From NCBI RefSeq assembly GCF_023935105.1, contig NZ_CP096040.1, positions 4,941,001 to 5,005,000 on the forward strand: a DNA stretch of 64,000 bases, in the 5' to 3' direction. The translations under genes were made by a program, and so were the position numbers. The stretch's first letter is position 1, and every line of letters begins with the position of its first letter. This document shows, piece by piece, positions 49,889 to 58,843 of this stretch. The stretch is from Caulobacter segnis. Lineage in GTDB: Bacteria; Pseudomonadota; Alphaproteobacteria; Caulobacterales; Caulobacteraceae. The notes under the pieces are model-generated. The model made no database searches, had not been told where the DNA came from, and worked only from the letters and a program-made list of their open reading frames with translations.

Positions 49889-50851
49889 TCAAGATTTTAC
49901 CGTGATCACGCCTTCCTCCTCGACGACCTGCAGACCAAAGGCCGAGCGCAACAGACGCGCGAACGCCTCGACATTGGTGGCCTCGAAGGTTCCGCCGATG
50001 CGGATCGCTGCCGCCTTGGGATCGGCGACCCGGATCTGGCGGCGGTTGTAGCGATTGAATTCCGCGGCCGCGTCGGCCAGGGTCACCTTGTCGAACGACA
50101 GCATGCCGCGGCGCCAGGACAGGGCGTCCTCGATCTGCCGCGAGGATCGATCCGCCAGCAGCGTGGAACGGCCTTGAGAAACGGCGACGTCCCCTGCGGT
50201 CATGATCGCCGCGGCGCCCTTCCCGCCGCCTTGCGCATCCTCCAGGCGCACGCGGCCCTCGACCACCGAAACCGTTACGGTCTCACCGTCGCGCCGCACC
50301 GAAAAGCGCGTTCCCAGCACCGTCACCTTCCGGTCGCCGGCCAGGATCACGAAGGGATGACGAGGGTCGTGCGCCACCTCGAAGAAGGCCTCGCCGCGAT
50401 CCAGCCAGACCTGACGTTGCCGCTTGTCGACCACGGCGCGCAACGCGCTGGCCGTGTTGATCGTCACGAGGCTGCCATCGTCCAGCCGCACCTGCCTGTG
50501 CTGTCCGATCTGCGTCGTCAGTCCAACGGGCTCGACGGCGCGGGGGACGATGGAGTCCGAGCGGGCGATTAACGTCCCTGTCAGGGCAAGCGCGACACAG
50601 GCGGCAAGGGCTCGAATAGCGGGCCCGCGCCAGAGACTAACTCTCAACCGAACGGTCCTGTCGCTCCTCAGGGCAGCTAGACGATCGGCGGCCTCCCATC
50701 CGCGCTCAAGGCGCCATAGCGCGGCCTTGTGAGCCAGGCTTTCATTCAGCCAGGCTTGCAGCGCGGCCTCGTCCTCCGCGCTCCAGTCGGGCTGCTCGCG
50801 CCGGACAAGCCATGTCGCCGCGCGGTGTTCAATCTGGCGCGCCGCGGTCAT
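49889..50851 (-). CDS. FecR-type anti-sigma / sigma regulator
   Basis: A 320-residue membrane protein. The cytoplasmic N-terminal domain (DUF4880-like, WLVRREQPDWSAEDEAALQA) is followed by a single membrane segment near residues 78-97 and a periplasmic FecR domain (VRLDDGSLVTINTASALR; GEAFFEVAHDPRHPF; VLGTRFSV), then a C-terminal STN-like part that contacts the receptor. It overlaps the sigma gene by four bases (ATGA). It relays the substrate-loaded state of the STN receptor to the sigma factor. Confidence 0.92.
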   Translation of the reverse strand: MTAARQIEHRAATWLVRREQPDWSAEDEAALQAWLNESLAHKAALWRLERGWEAADRLAALRSDRTVRLRVSLWRGPAIRALAACVALALTGTLIARSDSIVPRAVEPVGLTTQIGQHRQVRLDDGSLVTINTASALRAVVDKRQRQVWLDRGEAFFEVAHDPRHPFVILAGDRKVTVLGTRFSVRRDGETVTVSVVEGRVRLEDAQGGGKGAAAIMTAGDVAVSQGRSTLLADRSSRQIEDALSWRRGMLSFDKVTLADAAAEFNRYNRRQIRVADPKAAAIRIGGTFEATNVEAFARLLRSAFGLQVVEEEGVITVKS

Positions 50852-51414
50852 GGCGCATCCTTTCGCCGCAGTTTTTTCGGCGTCTGGCGCTCGATCCGCC
50901 CTTCCCCGCCCAGCATGAAATTCGCCAGGGCCCGCAGGCCGAGGGTCAGCTGCCGTTCCACCGTGTGATGCCCTACGCCAAGCCGTTCAGCCGTCTCGCG
51001 AATATTGAGCCCCTCCACGCGCCGCAAGCGAACGACCTCGCGGCAGCGCGGCGGCAAACGTTCCAGACCAATCATGGCGCGCCGCAATTCCTCGCGCGCG
51101 GTGTAGGCCCGGTCGGTGGCCGAGATGTCCATCTCACCGACGAGATCGAGGTCCGCGACCCGATCGAACGAGACGATGCGGTCGCGGCGGGCCCTGTCGA
51201 TCAACAGATTGCGGGCGACCGTGAACACAAAGGCCCTCGTCGACTGCGGAATGCCGCGCTGCGCGCCCATCAAGGCGTGCTCGTAGACCTCCTGGCGTAG
51301 ATCGACGACGTCGTCTCGCACGCGGCAATGGCGCGCGAGGAAGCGTTCGATGTCCGGTTCGAAGGGGAGCACCTCCTCCACGAACCAGCGGCGTAGGGCG
51401 CTGTCGTCTTTCAT
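50848..51414 (-). CDS. ECF sigma factor of the FecI type
   Basis: A 188-residue ECF sigma factor. Region 2 includes the -10-binding helix (FVFTVARNLLIDRARRDRIV) and region 4 the helix-turn-helix (RLPPRCREVVRLRRVEGLNI and RETAERLGVGHHTVERQL). It has the FecI-like short linker. It heads the nine-gene operon and should direct RNA polymerase to the promoter of the receptor gene, 84 bases of which separate fecR from the receptor. Its own regulation is not visible upstream, where only a dispersed repeat is found. Confidence 0.93.
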   Translation of the reverse strand: MKDDSALRRWFVEEVLPFEPDIERFLARHCRVRDDVVDLRQEVYEHALMGAQRGIPQSTRAFVFTVARNLLIDRARRDRIVSFDRVADLDLVGEMDISATDRAYTAREELRRAMIGLERLPPRCREVVRLRRVEGLNIRETAERLGVGHHTVERQLTLGLRALANFMLGGEGRIERQTPKKLRRKDAP

Positions 51415-51528
51415 CGGTGACCAGGACGAACGAACTGGGCAAAGCCGTAACAGCTATGGCTTTGTCTTTTTTCACCTCGGCGTCCAGCGTGACCATTTTC
51501 AACGGTCACAGGAACGGCGTCATGCTTG

Positions 51529-51574
51529 CGTCATAACCGGAAGTTGGTGTGGCTCCATCAACTGGACATTGACT
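51529..51574 (-). repeat. dispersed intergenic repeat, copy 8 (divergent)
   Basis: The block TTGGTGTGGCTCCATCAACT and then GGACATTGAC matches the right half with several changes; the left hairpin arm is lost. It lies 87 bases past the stop of the small leftward gene at 51661, between it and the sigma gene. It is the weakest of the eight copies. Confidence 0.45.
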
Positions 51575-51660
51575 GGCGGGACTAACCTTGGCGCTCGCCC
51601 TGGTCGGCCCCTTTTAGCGCGCCCTGTTGCCTCGATGTCGCATCGCCGACGTTGCCGTGG

Positions 51661-51867
51661 TCACCGACCCATCGTCCGACTACGTGTCCTCTCGAGCCTG
51701 GCGAGTAGCCGATCGTAGGTCGACTGACGGATCGGGCGGCCATCGCGCAATGATCGCCAAGTCGTTTCGCTCACGCCTAAAACCTCCTGCAGCCAAACCT
51801 TGGTCACGGCTGGCAAGGCTCCACGGATGACAAGGACCTGCTCTCGGTCGACGAGCACCATGTTCAT
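51661..51867 (-). CDS. small putative DNA-binding protein
   Basis: A 68-residue protein starting at ATG 51867 or 51861. The text WLQEVLGVSETTWRSLRDGR followed by PIRQSTYDRLLARLE looks like a helix-turn-helix with recognition helix. No family is recognised and there is no ribosome binding site. It is 55 bases after the GH3 gene in the same direction, so it could be a downstream gene of that transcript. Confidence 0.4.
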   Translation of the reverse strand: MNMVLVDREQVLVIRGALPAVTKVWLQEVLGVSETTWRSLRDGRPIRQSTYDRLLARLERTRSRTMGR

Positions 51868-51922
51868 AGGAAGGGCTTTCGAAAATGCGGTAGCGGTGGG
51901 GTTTGAAAAAGGAGCGAGGACA

Positions 51923-54184
51923 TCACGGCTTCAGCGTCCGCGCCTTGACCTTGGCCGCGCCCTTCAGGGTCAGATCGGCCGAGGAGGCGCCCACGGCGAC
52001 CTGATAGTCGCCGCCGGTCAAGGCCCAACGATTGGCCTTGGCGTCGAACTGGCCCAGCACGCGCGGATCAGCGGTCAGGGTGACCCGCCGCGTCTCGCCG
52101 GGCTTGAGCTCGATCTTGTCGAAGCCGATCAGCCGCTGGACGGTCTTGCCCGCCGCGCCGGTCAGATAGACCTGCGGCGCGTCCTTGCCGGGCCGCTGGC
52201 CGGTGTTGGTGACGTCGAAGCTGACGTCCAGGGTCTGGCCGCCCGTCACCTTCAAATTGGCGTAGGCGAAGGTCGTGTAGGAGAGGCCGTAGCCGAACGG
52301 GAACAGCGGCTTGGCGCCGGTCTGGGCGAAGCGGCGATAGCCCACGTCGGCGCCCTCGGAATAGACCACGTCGAACTGGGTCTTGTCGGGCAGGCCCAGG
52401 CCCGGCAGCTGAGCGCGCGGATACTGGTCGATCGACGCGGGGAAGGTCATCGGCAGACGGCCCGACGCATCGACCTCTCCGAACAGCACGTCGGCGATGG
52501 CCTCGCCGCCATTGGCGCCCGAGTACCAGGCCTCGACCACCGCGCCGGCCTGGGACAGCCACGGCATCGACACCGGCCCGCCGGTCTGCAGCACCACGAT
52601 GGCGTTGGAATTGGCGGCGGTGACCGCAGCGATCAGGGCGTCCTGGCCGTCGGGCAGCGATAGGTCCGCAGCGTCCTCGCCCTCCCCCATCCACTGGTTG
52701 CCGAACACCACCACGATGTCGGCGGCCTTGGCGGCGGCCACGGCCGAGGCGATGTAGCGGCCGTCGTCGAAGCTCACCTTGGCGTCCGGCGCGACCTTGC
52801 GGATCGCGGCCAGCGGCGAAGAGCCGTTGAAGTACTGGCTGCGGAACGGCCCCATCATGCCCTCGCCGCCCAGCGGAATGATGGTCTTGGCGCCGCCCGG
52901 CGGCGCCACTTGCGACGAGCCGCCGCCCGACAGCACGCCGGCGTCGGCATGGCCGCCGATCACGGCGATGGACTTGGCGGTCTTGGCCAGGGGCAGCAGG
53001 CCCGGCCGGTTCTTCAGCAGCACCACGCCTTCGGTCGCGGCGGCGCGCGCCACCGCGGCGCCGGCGTCGTAGTCGATGGCCCCGCCCGGCGCGACCGGCT
53101 TGTCGAACAGACCGGCGGCGAACATCGAGCGCAGGATTCGGCGGCTGGCGTCGGCCAGGCGCGCGGCCGGGACCTCGCCCTTCTCGACGGCGGCCTTCAG
53201 CGGCTCGCCGAACCAGACCTGGGCGTCCAACTGTTCGCCCGACTGCTGGTCCAGGCCCTTGAGGATATAGTCGGTGGCGTGGACCGCGCCCCAGTCCGAC
53301 ATCACCCAGCCCTTGTAGCCCCAGTCACGCTTGAGGACATCGTTCAGCAGATGGGTGTTGCCGCAGCTGTAGTCGCCGTTGACGAGGTTGTAGGCGCACA
53401 TCACCGAGCCCGGCTGGCCCTTTTCGATCGCGATCTGGAAGGCCAGCAGGTCGCTCTCGCGGTGGGCCGCCTCGTCGATCACCGAATTGGCGAAGTGGCG
53501 ATGGGTCTCCTGGCCGTTCAGCGAGAAGTGCTTGACCGTCGAGACGACGCCCTGGTCCTGGATGCCCTTGATCGAAGCCCCGGCCAGGTTGCCGGCCAGC
53601 CACGGATCCTCGCCCAGATATTCGAAGTTGCGGCCGTTGCGCGGGTCGCGGGCCAGGTTGACACCGCCGGCCAGCTGGACGTTGAAGCCCTTGGCCCGCG
53701 CCTCGCGCCCGACCACCGCGCCGCCTTCATAGGCCAGCTTCGTGTTGAAGGTCGCCGCCAGCGACAGGCCCGACGGCAGCGCCGTGGCCCCGTCACCCGG
53801 CCGCACGTTCAGCGGATTGGTCACGCCCAGGCTGGCGTCGCTCTCGTTGACGGCCGGCACGCCCAGGCGCGGGATGCCAGGGATGTAGCCGGCCGAGCCG
53901 ATCGCGCCCTCCGGCTTCTTGATGCCGAAGATCGGCATCGACATCGGCCCGTGCACCAGGCCGATGCGCTCGTCGAGGGTCAGTTCCTTCTCCAGCAGGG
54001 CGGCGCGCTCGTCGGGCGACAGCTTGGTGTTCATCCAGGGCTGGACGGACGGCGCGGCCGCATGAGCGACCCCGGACATCGTCAAAACCGCTAGGCTCGA
54101 GGCGAGCGACAACGCCCGCTTTCTACGCGCGGACCTCGCCAAAGAGGCCTGACCAGTCGTCGCGAAATTGAGTGCGATGGGCAC
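51923..54184 (-). CDS. exported GH3 beta-glucosidase / beta-xylosidase
   Basis: A 753-residue family-3 glycoside hydrolase. GTG 54184 (GGGGGA upstream) gives a long signal peptide with a twin-arginine-like SARRKRALSLASSLAVLTMS and cleavage near AHA-AAP. The catalytic Asp nucleophile is in GWVMSDWGA; other family motifs are KHFSLNGQET (substrate) and the C-terminal fibronectin-like domain (TFAYANLKVTGGQTLDVSFD). It removes terminal beta-linked glucose or xylose from oligosaccharides in the periplasm. A LacI-type palindrome lies 90 bases upstream, next to a LacI-family gene on the same strand. Confidence 0.92.
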   Translation of the reverse strand: MPIALNFATTGQASLARSARRKRALSLASSLAVLTMSGVAHAAAPSVQPWMNTKLSPDERAALLEKELTLDERIGLVHGPMSMPIFGIKKPEGAIGSAGYIPGIPRLGVPAVNESDASLGVTNPLNVRPGDGATALPSGLSLAATFNTKLAYEGGAVVGREARAKGFNVQLAGGVNLARDPRNGRNFEYLGEDPWLAGNLAGASIKGIQDQGVVSTVKHFSLNGQETHRHFANSVIDEAAHRESDLLAFQIAIEKGQPGSVMCAYNLVNGDYSCGNTHLLNDVLKRDWGYKGWVMSDWGAVHATDYILKGLDQQSGEQLDAQVWFGEPLKAAVEKGEVPAARLADASRRILRSMFAAGLFDKPVAPGGAIDYDAGAAVARAAATEGVVLLKNRPGLLPLAKTAKSIAVIGGHADAGVLSGGGSSQVAPPGGAKTIIPLGGEGMMGPFRSQYFNGSSPLAAIRKVAPDAKVSFDDGRYIASAVAAAKAADIVVVFGNQWMGEGEDAADLSLPDGQDALIAAVTAANSNAIVVLQTGGPVSMPWLSQAGAVVEAWYSGANGGEAIADVLFGEVDASGRLPMTFPASIDQYPRAQLPGLGLPDKTQFDVVYSEGADVGYRRFAQTGAKPLFPFGYGLSYTTFAYANLKVTGGQTLDVSFDVTNTGQRPGKDAPQVYLTGAAGKTVQRLIGFDKIELKPGETRRVTLTADPRVLGQFDAKANRWALTGGDYQVAVGASSADLTLKGAAKVKARTLKP

Positions 54185-54271
54185 GAGCTTCCCCCAGATC
54201 TGCGCGGCCCTCGGGTCGAGAGCGCTCTCCACCGCTTCTTTGGCGGGGATGGAGGCGTTGTATGCGCGAAC

Positions 54272-54283
54272 GAAAACGTTTTC
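54272..54283. promoter_or_regulatory. LacI-type operator before the GH3 gene
   Basis: GAAAACGTTTTC, a perfect 12-bp palindrome with the central CG typical of LacI-family sites. It lies between the lacI-type gene stop (54338) and the GH3 start (54184); the AT-rich text to its right (TATAATAATC) may include the promoter. Confidence 0.6.
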
Positions 54284-54337
54284 TATAATAATCGAAATTG
54301 GTCAGGCCTCTTTTTGCAGCCTGGCGGATAGGGGAGG

Positions 54338-55381
54338 TCAGGCGCTGGGCGGCGCGGCCGACTGACGACAAATCAGGCGGTAGTCGAGCTTCTGCTCCTC
54401 GACTCGCGCCCGGAAGCGCTGATCCCCGAAGCCGCCGATCAACATCTCGGCTGCGGCCTCGGCCATCTCGGCGATCGGTTGGTGCACCGTCGTCAGGGGC
54501 GGCCAAGAGGTTTCCCCGGCCGGCGAATTGTCGAAACCGACGATCGAAAGACGTTCCGGCACGGCGACGCGGTGCTTGGCCGCCGCGGCCAGCGCGCCGA
54601 CGGCCATTTCGTCATTGCCGGCGAAGATCGCCGTCGGCGCAGGCTCGAGAGCCAACAGCGCCTCGGTCGCGCTGAAGCCCGACATGCCGAAGAAGTCGCC
54701 CTGGGCGATCCAGTTGGCGGGAACGGCCAAGCCGCGCTCGGCCATGGCGGCCAGATAGCCCGCCTTGCGCCGGACCGCCGCGCGGTGACCGGCCGGTCCG
54801 TCGATGAAAGCGATGCGCCGATGCCCCATGTCCCAAAGCGCCAGGGTCTGCTCGCGCGCGGCGGCCTGATCATCCATCCAGACATACGGCGAGCGCGCCT
54901 CATTGCTGTTGGGCGCCAGGCGAACGTACGGGATCGCCGCGTCCTCGATCGCGGCGAGAAGGTGAAGATCATCCGACAGCGGCGGCGTCAGGATCAGGCC
55001 ATCGAACGCGGCGGAGCGCACGAACGCGGCCAGCGCCTCGGGGTTTGGCATGCCTTCGGCGGTCTCGAGCTGTTCGACGAGCAGGTGGTACCCGGCCCGG
55101 TGACAGGCCCGCGTGGCGCCAAGCTGGACCTCGCCAAGATAGTGATAACCGCCCAGGCGCAGGAAAAGGACGCCAATCAGATAGTTGCGCCGCCCCGACA
55201 ACGCCCGGGCCGAGACGTTGGGCCGATAGCCGAGGCGCTCGACGATCTCGAGGACGCGGCCGCGGACTTCGGGCCCGGCCCCTTCCCCGCGATTCAGGAC
55301 CCGCGAGACCGTCGCGATCGACACACCCGCTTCCCGCGCGATGTCCTTGATCGAAACGCCCTTGTCGCCGCTCTTCCCCAT
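54338..55381 (-). CDS. LacI-family transcriptional regulator
   Basis: A 347-residue LacI protein. The N-terminal helix-turn-helix with hinge is typical (VSIKDIAREAGVSIATVSRV, LNRGEG, then YRPNVSARALSGRR), and the periplasmic-binding-protein-like effector domain follows. ATG 55381 follows a short GAGG. It stands between the TonB-dependent receptor and the GH3 gene, all on one strand, with an intrinsic terminator separating it from the receptor. So the GH3 gene, with its LacI-type palindrome, is the better supported target. The effector is probably a sugar. Confidence 0.92.
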   Translation of the reverse strand: MGKSGDKGVSIKDIAREAGVSIATVSRVLNRGEGAGPEVRGRVLEIVERLGYRPNVSARALSGRRNYLIGVLFLRLGGYHYLGEVQLGATRACHRAGYHLLVEQLETAEGMPNPEALAAFVRSAAFDGLILTPPLSDDLHLLAAIEDAAIPYVRLAPNSNEARSPYVWMDDQAAAREQTLALWDMGHRRIAFIDGPAGHRAAVRRKAGYLAAMAERGLAVPANWIAQGDFFGMSGFSATEALLALEPAPTAIFAGNDEMAVGALAAAAKHRVAVPERLSIVGFDNSPAGETSWPPLTTVHQPIAEMAEAAAEMLIGGFGDQRFRARVEEQKLDYRLICRQSAAPPSA

Positions 55382-55437
55382 CGCCTCATGTCTAGCAGGA
55401 AATGCCCGACCGACGAGCCCCCTCCGGCGACGGGCAA

Positions 55438-55470
55438 GAAAAAGGCGGCGCGCCAAGAAGACGCGCCGCC
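55438..55470 (-). terminator. intrinsic terminator of the TonB-dependent receptor gene
   Basis: A perfect 9-bp inverted repeat, GGCGGCGCG and CGCGCCGCC (55444-55470, 9-base loop). On the minus strand it is followed by TTTTTCTT. It lies 84 bases after the stop of the receptor gene. Confidence 0.8.
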
Positions 55471-55553
55471 GGTCGCGAGAGCGACGAAGTCCCGGGAACA
55501 AGGGAGGACATTCCCGGGTAAAGCGCGGCGGGGCGGCCGCGCCGACCTAGATC

Positions 55554-57845
55554 CTAAAAGCCCATACGCGCGCGGACGCCGACATAGCGCTTGGAGTTGC
55601 GCGGCAGCAGCTGGGCGACAGCCCCGGCGTTGGACGACCCGGTGTAGCCCAGCGAGGAGGCGTAGTGCTGGTCGAACAGGTTGTTGACGAACAGGGCCAC
55701 GCGATAGGCGCCCTCGTCGCGCCCCGCGACGCCGATGCTGGCGTTGACGACGCCGTAGGCCTTCTGACGCGAGATCGGCGTGCCCAGCAGGTCGAGCATG
55801 ACGGCGCTCTGGTGGGTGTATTCCGCGGTCACGAAGCCGTCGAAGGGCATGTCTGGCATGGCGACGTCGTAGACGCCGGCCAGCGAGTATTTGAACTTCG
55901 GCGAGTTGGCGAGCGGCTTGCCCGACAGGTCCTGGAAGTTCGCGCCGCCAACGGGGCGGCACCCCTGGGCCAGGGTCTGGTTGGTGTAGCACGGCGCGTT
56001 GGCGAACTCTCGGATCGTCGCGTCGGTATAGGCGGCCGATGCGTCGATGCGCAGAGCGCGGACCGGCTTGGCCGAGACCTCGACCTCGACACCCTTGCTG
56101 CGCAGCGAGCCGACGTTGCTCAGTTGCGGCACGATGGTGCCGTCCGGCTGGGTTACGCCGCCCTGGGCCTGGAAGTCGGTGAAGTCGGTGAGAAAGCCGG
56201 TGACATTCAGCTGGACGCGACGGTCCAGGATCCGGCTTTTCAGGCCCAGCTCATAGGCCTTGCTGGTCTCGGGACGGACCGGTTTTGCGGCCCGGGCCGG
56301 GTTAAAGCCGGTGCTGATGTCGAAGCCCTGCCCCTTGTAGCCGGTCGAGAACGAGGCGTAGGCCATTACGTCGTCGGCCAGATCCTGACGCAGCGCCACC
56401 TTGTAAGTGATGTGGTCGTCCTTGGCCTTACCTGAGCAGGTGATCAGGCACGAGGCGTTGTTGGCCGGCGGCGTGGCGGTCGGGGTCGTGTTGACGAAGG
56501 TCGCCTCGACGACCTCGTGGTTGAAGCGAAGCCCGCCGTCCAGGTGGGTGCGCTCGCCCACGTGGTAGGTCATCTGGGTGAAGGCGGCCATGGTCTTGGT
56601 GGTGGCGGTCGCCGCCCAGCTGGTCGCGGCGTTGGGTCCCCGCGCGTAGGAGCGGTTGGAATCGCCGTCGGCGTAGAACAGCGCGAACAGGTAATCGAGC
56701 TTTCGCGCGCCGCTGGAGACCAGTCGCAGTTCCTGGGTCAGGTTGGTCGAGTGGAACGGGCCGCCAGCCGTCGAGCCCTTGGGCAGGATGCTGGTCGGAT
56801 CGGCGGCGTTCAGCAGGGTCGGCGATCCCAGGGTGTCCAGGTCTTCCAGGAAACGGAAGCGCCAGTCCTGATAGCCGGTGATCGAGACCAGACTGGCCCC
56901 GCCCAGATCCAGACTGGCGCGGCTCGTCAACGTGGTCTGTTTGCTGGTGTTCTTCGGCTCGGTGTCGATGCGGATCTTGTAGTTGTCCGCGCCCGGCGTC
57001 AGGCCGACGGCCGACAGGGCCAGCGGCGCGCCAAAGGCGACCGCGCCAGGGTTGATGCTTCGGAAGGTGCGAACCTGGCCATCGGTCTTGGTGTTGGTGT
57101 GGGCGGCGGTCAGGCTGATGTTCAGGTTGTCGGTCGGATCCAGTTCCAGCCGGCCACGGACGCCATAGGCCCGCTCGCCGTTCAGCTTGTGACCGGTGTT
57201 GAGGTTTTTGATGTAGCCGTCGCGGTCGCCATAGAAGGCGTTCAGGCGGAAGCCCGCCTTGTCCGAGATCGGGCCCGAGACCATGCCTTCGACCCGCTTT
57301 TCGCCGTCGCTGGTCAGCGTCCCCCCGACGGAGCCCGTCAGCGTCTTGGTCGGCTTTTGCGTCACGATGTTGATGACGCCGGCCGCGGCGTTCTTGCCGA
57401 ATAGCGTGCCTTGCGGACCGCGCAGGACTTCCAGGCGGGCGATGTCGTTGAGGCCCGAGAAGGCCTGGGCCTGTTGCAGCAGCGCGACGTCGTCGACCAC
57501 GACCGCCACGCTGGGCTCGATACCGATGCTGAACGAGAACGTGCCGATGCCGCGCAAGTTGATGCTGTTGCCGGTCGCATTGGTGTTTTCGGTGACCGTC
57601 AGGCTGGGCGACACGCGCACCACGTCGGTGACCTGAGCCACGTTGCGCGCTTCCAACTGCTCGGCGCTGACCGCGCTCACGGCGGCGGGCACGTCCTGCA
57701 GGTTCTGCTCACGCTTCTGCGCGGTGACGACGATTTCGTCGAGCGCGACGTTCTGGTCCGGGGCCTGGCCGGCGGCCTGCGCCCAGGCTTGGCCCGACGT
57801 GGCGATCATGGCGGCGCTGGCCATCCAAAGAAGACGTCTGTTCAT
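55554..57845 (-). CDS. TonB-dependent receptor (probable sugar-related uptake)
   Basis: A 763-residue receptor with AGGAGGGG just before ATG 57845. Signal peptide MNRRLLWMASAAMIATSGQA, then WAQ. TonB box likely in EIVVTAQKR; plug text DVPAAVSAV, INLRGIGTFSF, LEVLRGPQGTLFGKNAAAG; barrel end RARMGF. A terminator follows. The gene is divergent from a FadR-type GntR gene, and the CTGACCAATT motif before it recurs before the GH2 gene. Import of a galactoside- or uronide-type oligosaccharide for the GH2 enzyme is inference. Confidence 0.9.
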   Translation of the reverse strand: MNRRLLWMASAAMIATSGQAWAQAAGQAPDQNVALDEIVVTAQKREQNLQDVPAAVSAVSAEQLEARNVAQVTDVVRVSPSLTVTENTNATGNSINLRGIGTFSFSIGIEPSVAVVVDDVALLQQAQAFSGLNDIARLEVLRGPQGTLFGKNAAAGVINIVTQKPTKTLTGSVGGTLTSDGEKRVEGMVSGPISDKAGFRLNAFYGDRDGYIKNLNTGHKLNGERAYGVRGRLELDPTDNLNISLTAAHTNTKTDGQVRTFRSINPGAVAFGAPLALSAVGLTPGADNYKIRIDTEPKNTSKQTTLTSRASLDLGGASLVSITGYQDWRFRFLEDLDTLGSPTLLNAADPTSILPKGSTAGGPFHSTNLTQELRLVSSGARKLDYLFALFYADGDSNRSYARGPNAATSWAATATTKTMAAFTQMTYHVGERTHLDGGLRFNHEVVEATFVNTTPTATPPANNASCLITCSGKAKDDHITYKVALRQDLADDVMAYASFSTGYKGQGFDISTGFNPARAAKPVRPETSKAYELGLKSRILDRRVQLNVTGFLTDFTDFQAQGGVTQPDGTIVPQLSNVGSLRSKGVEVEVSAKPVRALRIDASAAYTDATIREFANAPCYTNQTLAQGCRPVGGANFQDLSGKPLANSPKFKYSLAGVYDVAMPDMPFDGFVTAEYTHQSAVMLDLLGTPISRQKAYGVVNASIGVAGRDEGAYRVALFVNNLFDQHYASSLGYTGSSNAGAVAQLLPRNSKRYVGVRARMGF

Positions 57846-57890
57846 TATCCCCTCCTAATTATTGGCGACGGTTTGCCGCGCCTAATCTGT

Positions 57891-57900
57891 CTGACCAATT
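57891..57900. promoter_or_regulatory. possible GntR site before the TonB-dependent receptor
   Basis: CTGACCAATT, preceded by TCTGT. The same ten bases occur at 58844-58853 before the GH2 gene. It lies between the divergent receptor and gntR genes. Confidence 0.45.
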
Positions 57901-58042
57901 CTTGGGCCGTGGCGGATGGGGTCAACCTCTTTTTGCCTGACAACGCGTTCAATCCAGACCACAATCGCCGCCACCATCCAAAGAGGTCGCCAGCCGCCCC
58001 GCGCTCGCGACACGACAAGGGGCGATGGCGAGGGAGGCAGGC

Positions 58043-58843
58043 ATGGTGGCGCGCGCGAAGGGTGGCGCGGAGAAGGTTCGGGTCGCCGAAGAGGCCTCGA
58101 ACGGCGATCGGCTCTACCAGAGACTGGCCCGAACCATCTTCGATGACCTGCTGGCCGGACGCTACGCGATCGGCAGCCGGCTTCCGGCCGAACGGGAGCT
58201 GTGCGCTGAGTACGGCGCCAGCCGCCCCGCCGTCCGCGAAGCGCTGATCGCCCTCGAGGTTCAGGGGTATATCGACATTCGCGTGGGCTCTGGGGCCTAT
58301 GTGCGAACCCTGCCCGGTCGCGAGGATCATCCCGGATTCGCAATCACCGCCTTCGAATTGACCGAGACCCGCCTGGCGTTCGAGGGCGAAGCCGCCGCCC
58401 TGGCCGCCAAGCAGATCACCGATGAGGAGATCGCCAAGCTCGAAGCCCTGCTCGACGACATGACCGCCGAGAACCTGCGCCCGAAGGTGACCGAGGACGC
58501 CGACCGCGCGTTCCACATGACCATCGCGCGGGCGACGCGCAACGCCGGGATCGTGCTGACGATCGAGGAACTTTGGCGACTGCGGTCGACCTCGCCGGCG
58601 TGCGCCCTGCTGCATGACAAGGCCCGGAGCGCCAAGATTAGGCCCGTGGTGCCAGAGCATCGCCGCATCGTCGAAGCCCTGAAGGCGCGCGACCCACAGG
58701 CCGCCCGCGCGGCCATGCGCGCTCACCTCGCCGCGGTTATGGACCACTTGCTGTTCACGACCGAAGAGATGGCGCTGGCGGAAGCGCGTCGCGCGGCGGC
58801 CGGCGTACGCGCCCGCTTCTCAGCTAATGCGATAGAAACCTGA
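58043..58843 (+). CDS. FadR-subfamily GntR regulator
   Basis: A 266-residue regulator. GGGAGG five bases upstream supports ATG 58043. The GntR winged helix is at residues about 25-95 (GSRLPAERELCAEYGASRPA, VREALIALEVQGYIDIRVG). The FCD effector domain (FELTETRLAFEGEAAALAAK and the metal-ligand Asp/His pattern DRAFHMTIARAT, then PEHRRIVEALKARD) fills the C-terminus. FCD regulators usually sense sugar acids or related carboxylates. It stands between the receptor and GH2 genes, with a shared motif before each, so it most likely controls both. Confidence 0.9.
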   Translation: MVARAKGGAEKVRVAEEASNGDRLYQRLARTIFDDLLAGRYAIGSRLPAERELCAEYGASRPAVREALIALEVQGYIDIRVGSGAYVRTLPGREDHPGFAITAFELTETRLAFEGEAAALAAKQITDEEIAKLEALLDDMTAENLRPKVTEDADRAFHMTIARATRNAGIVLTIEELWRLRSTSPACALLHDKARSAKIRPVVPEHRRIVEALKARDPQAARAAMRAHLAAVMDHLLFTTEEMALAEARRAAAGVRARFSANAIET

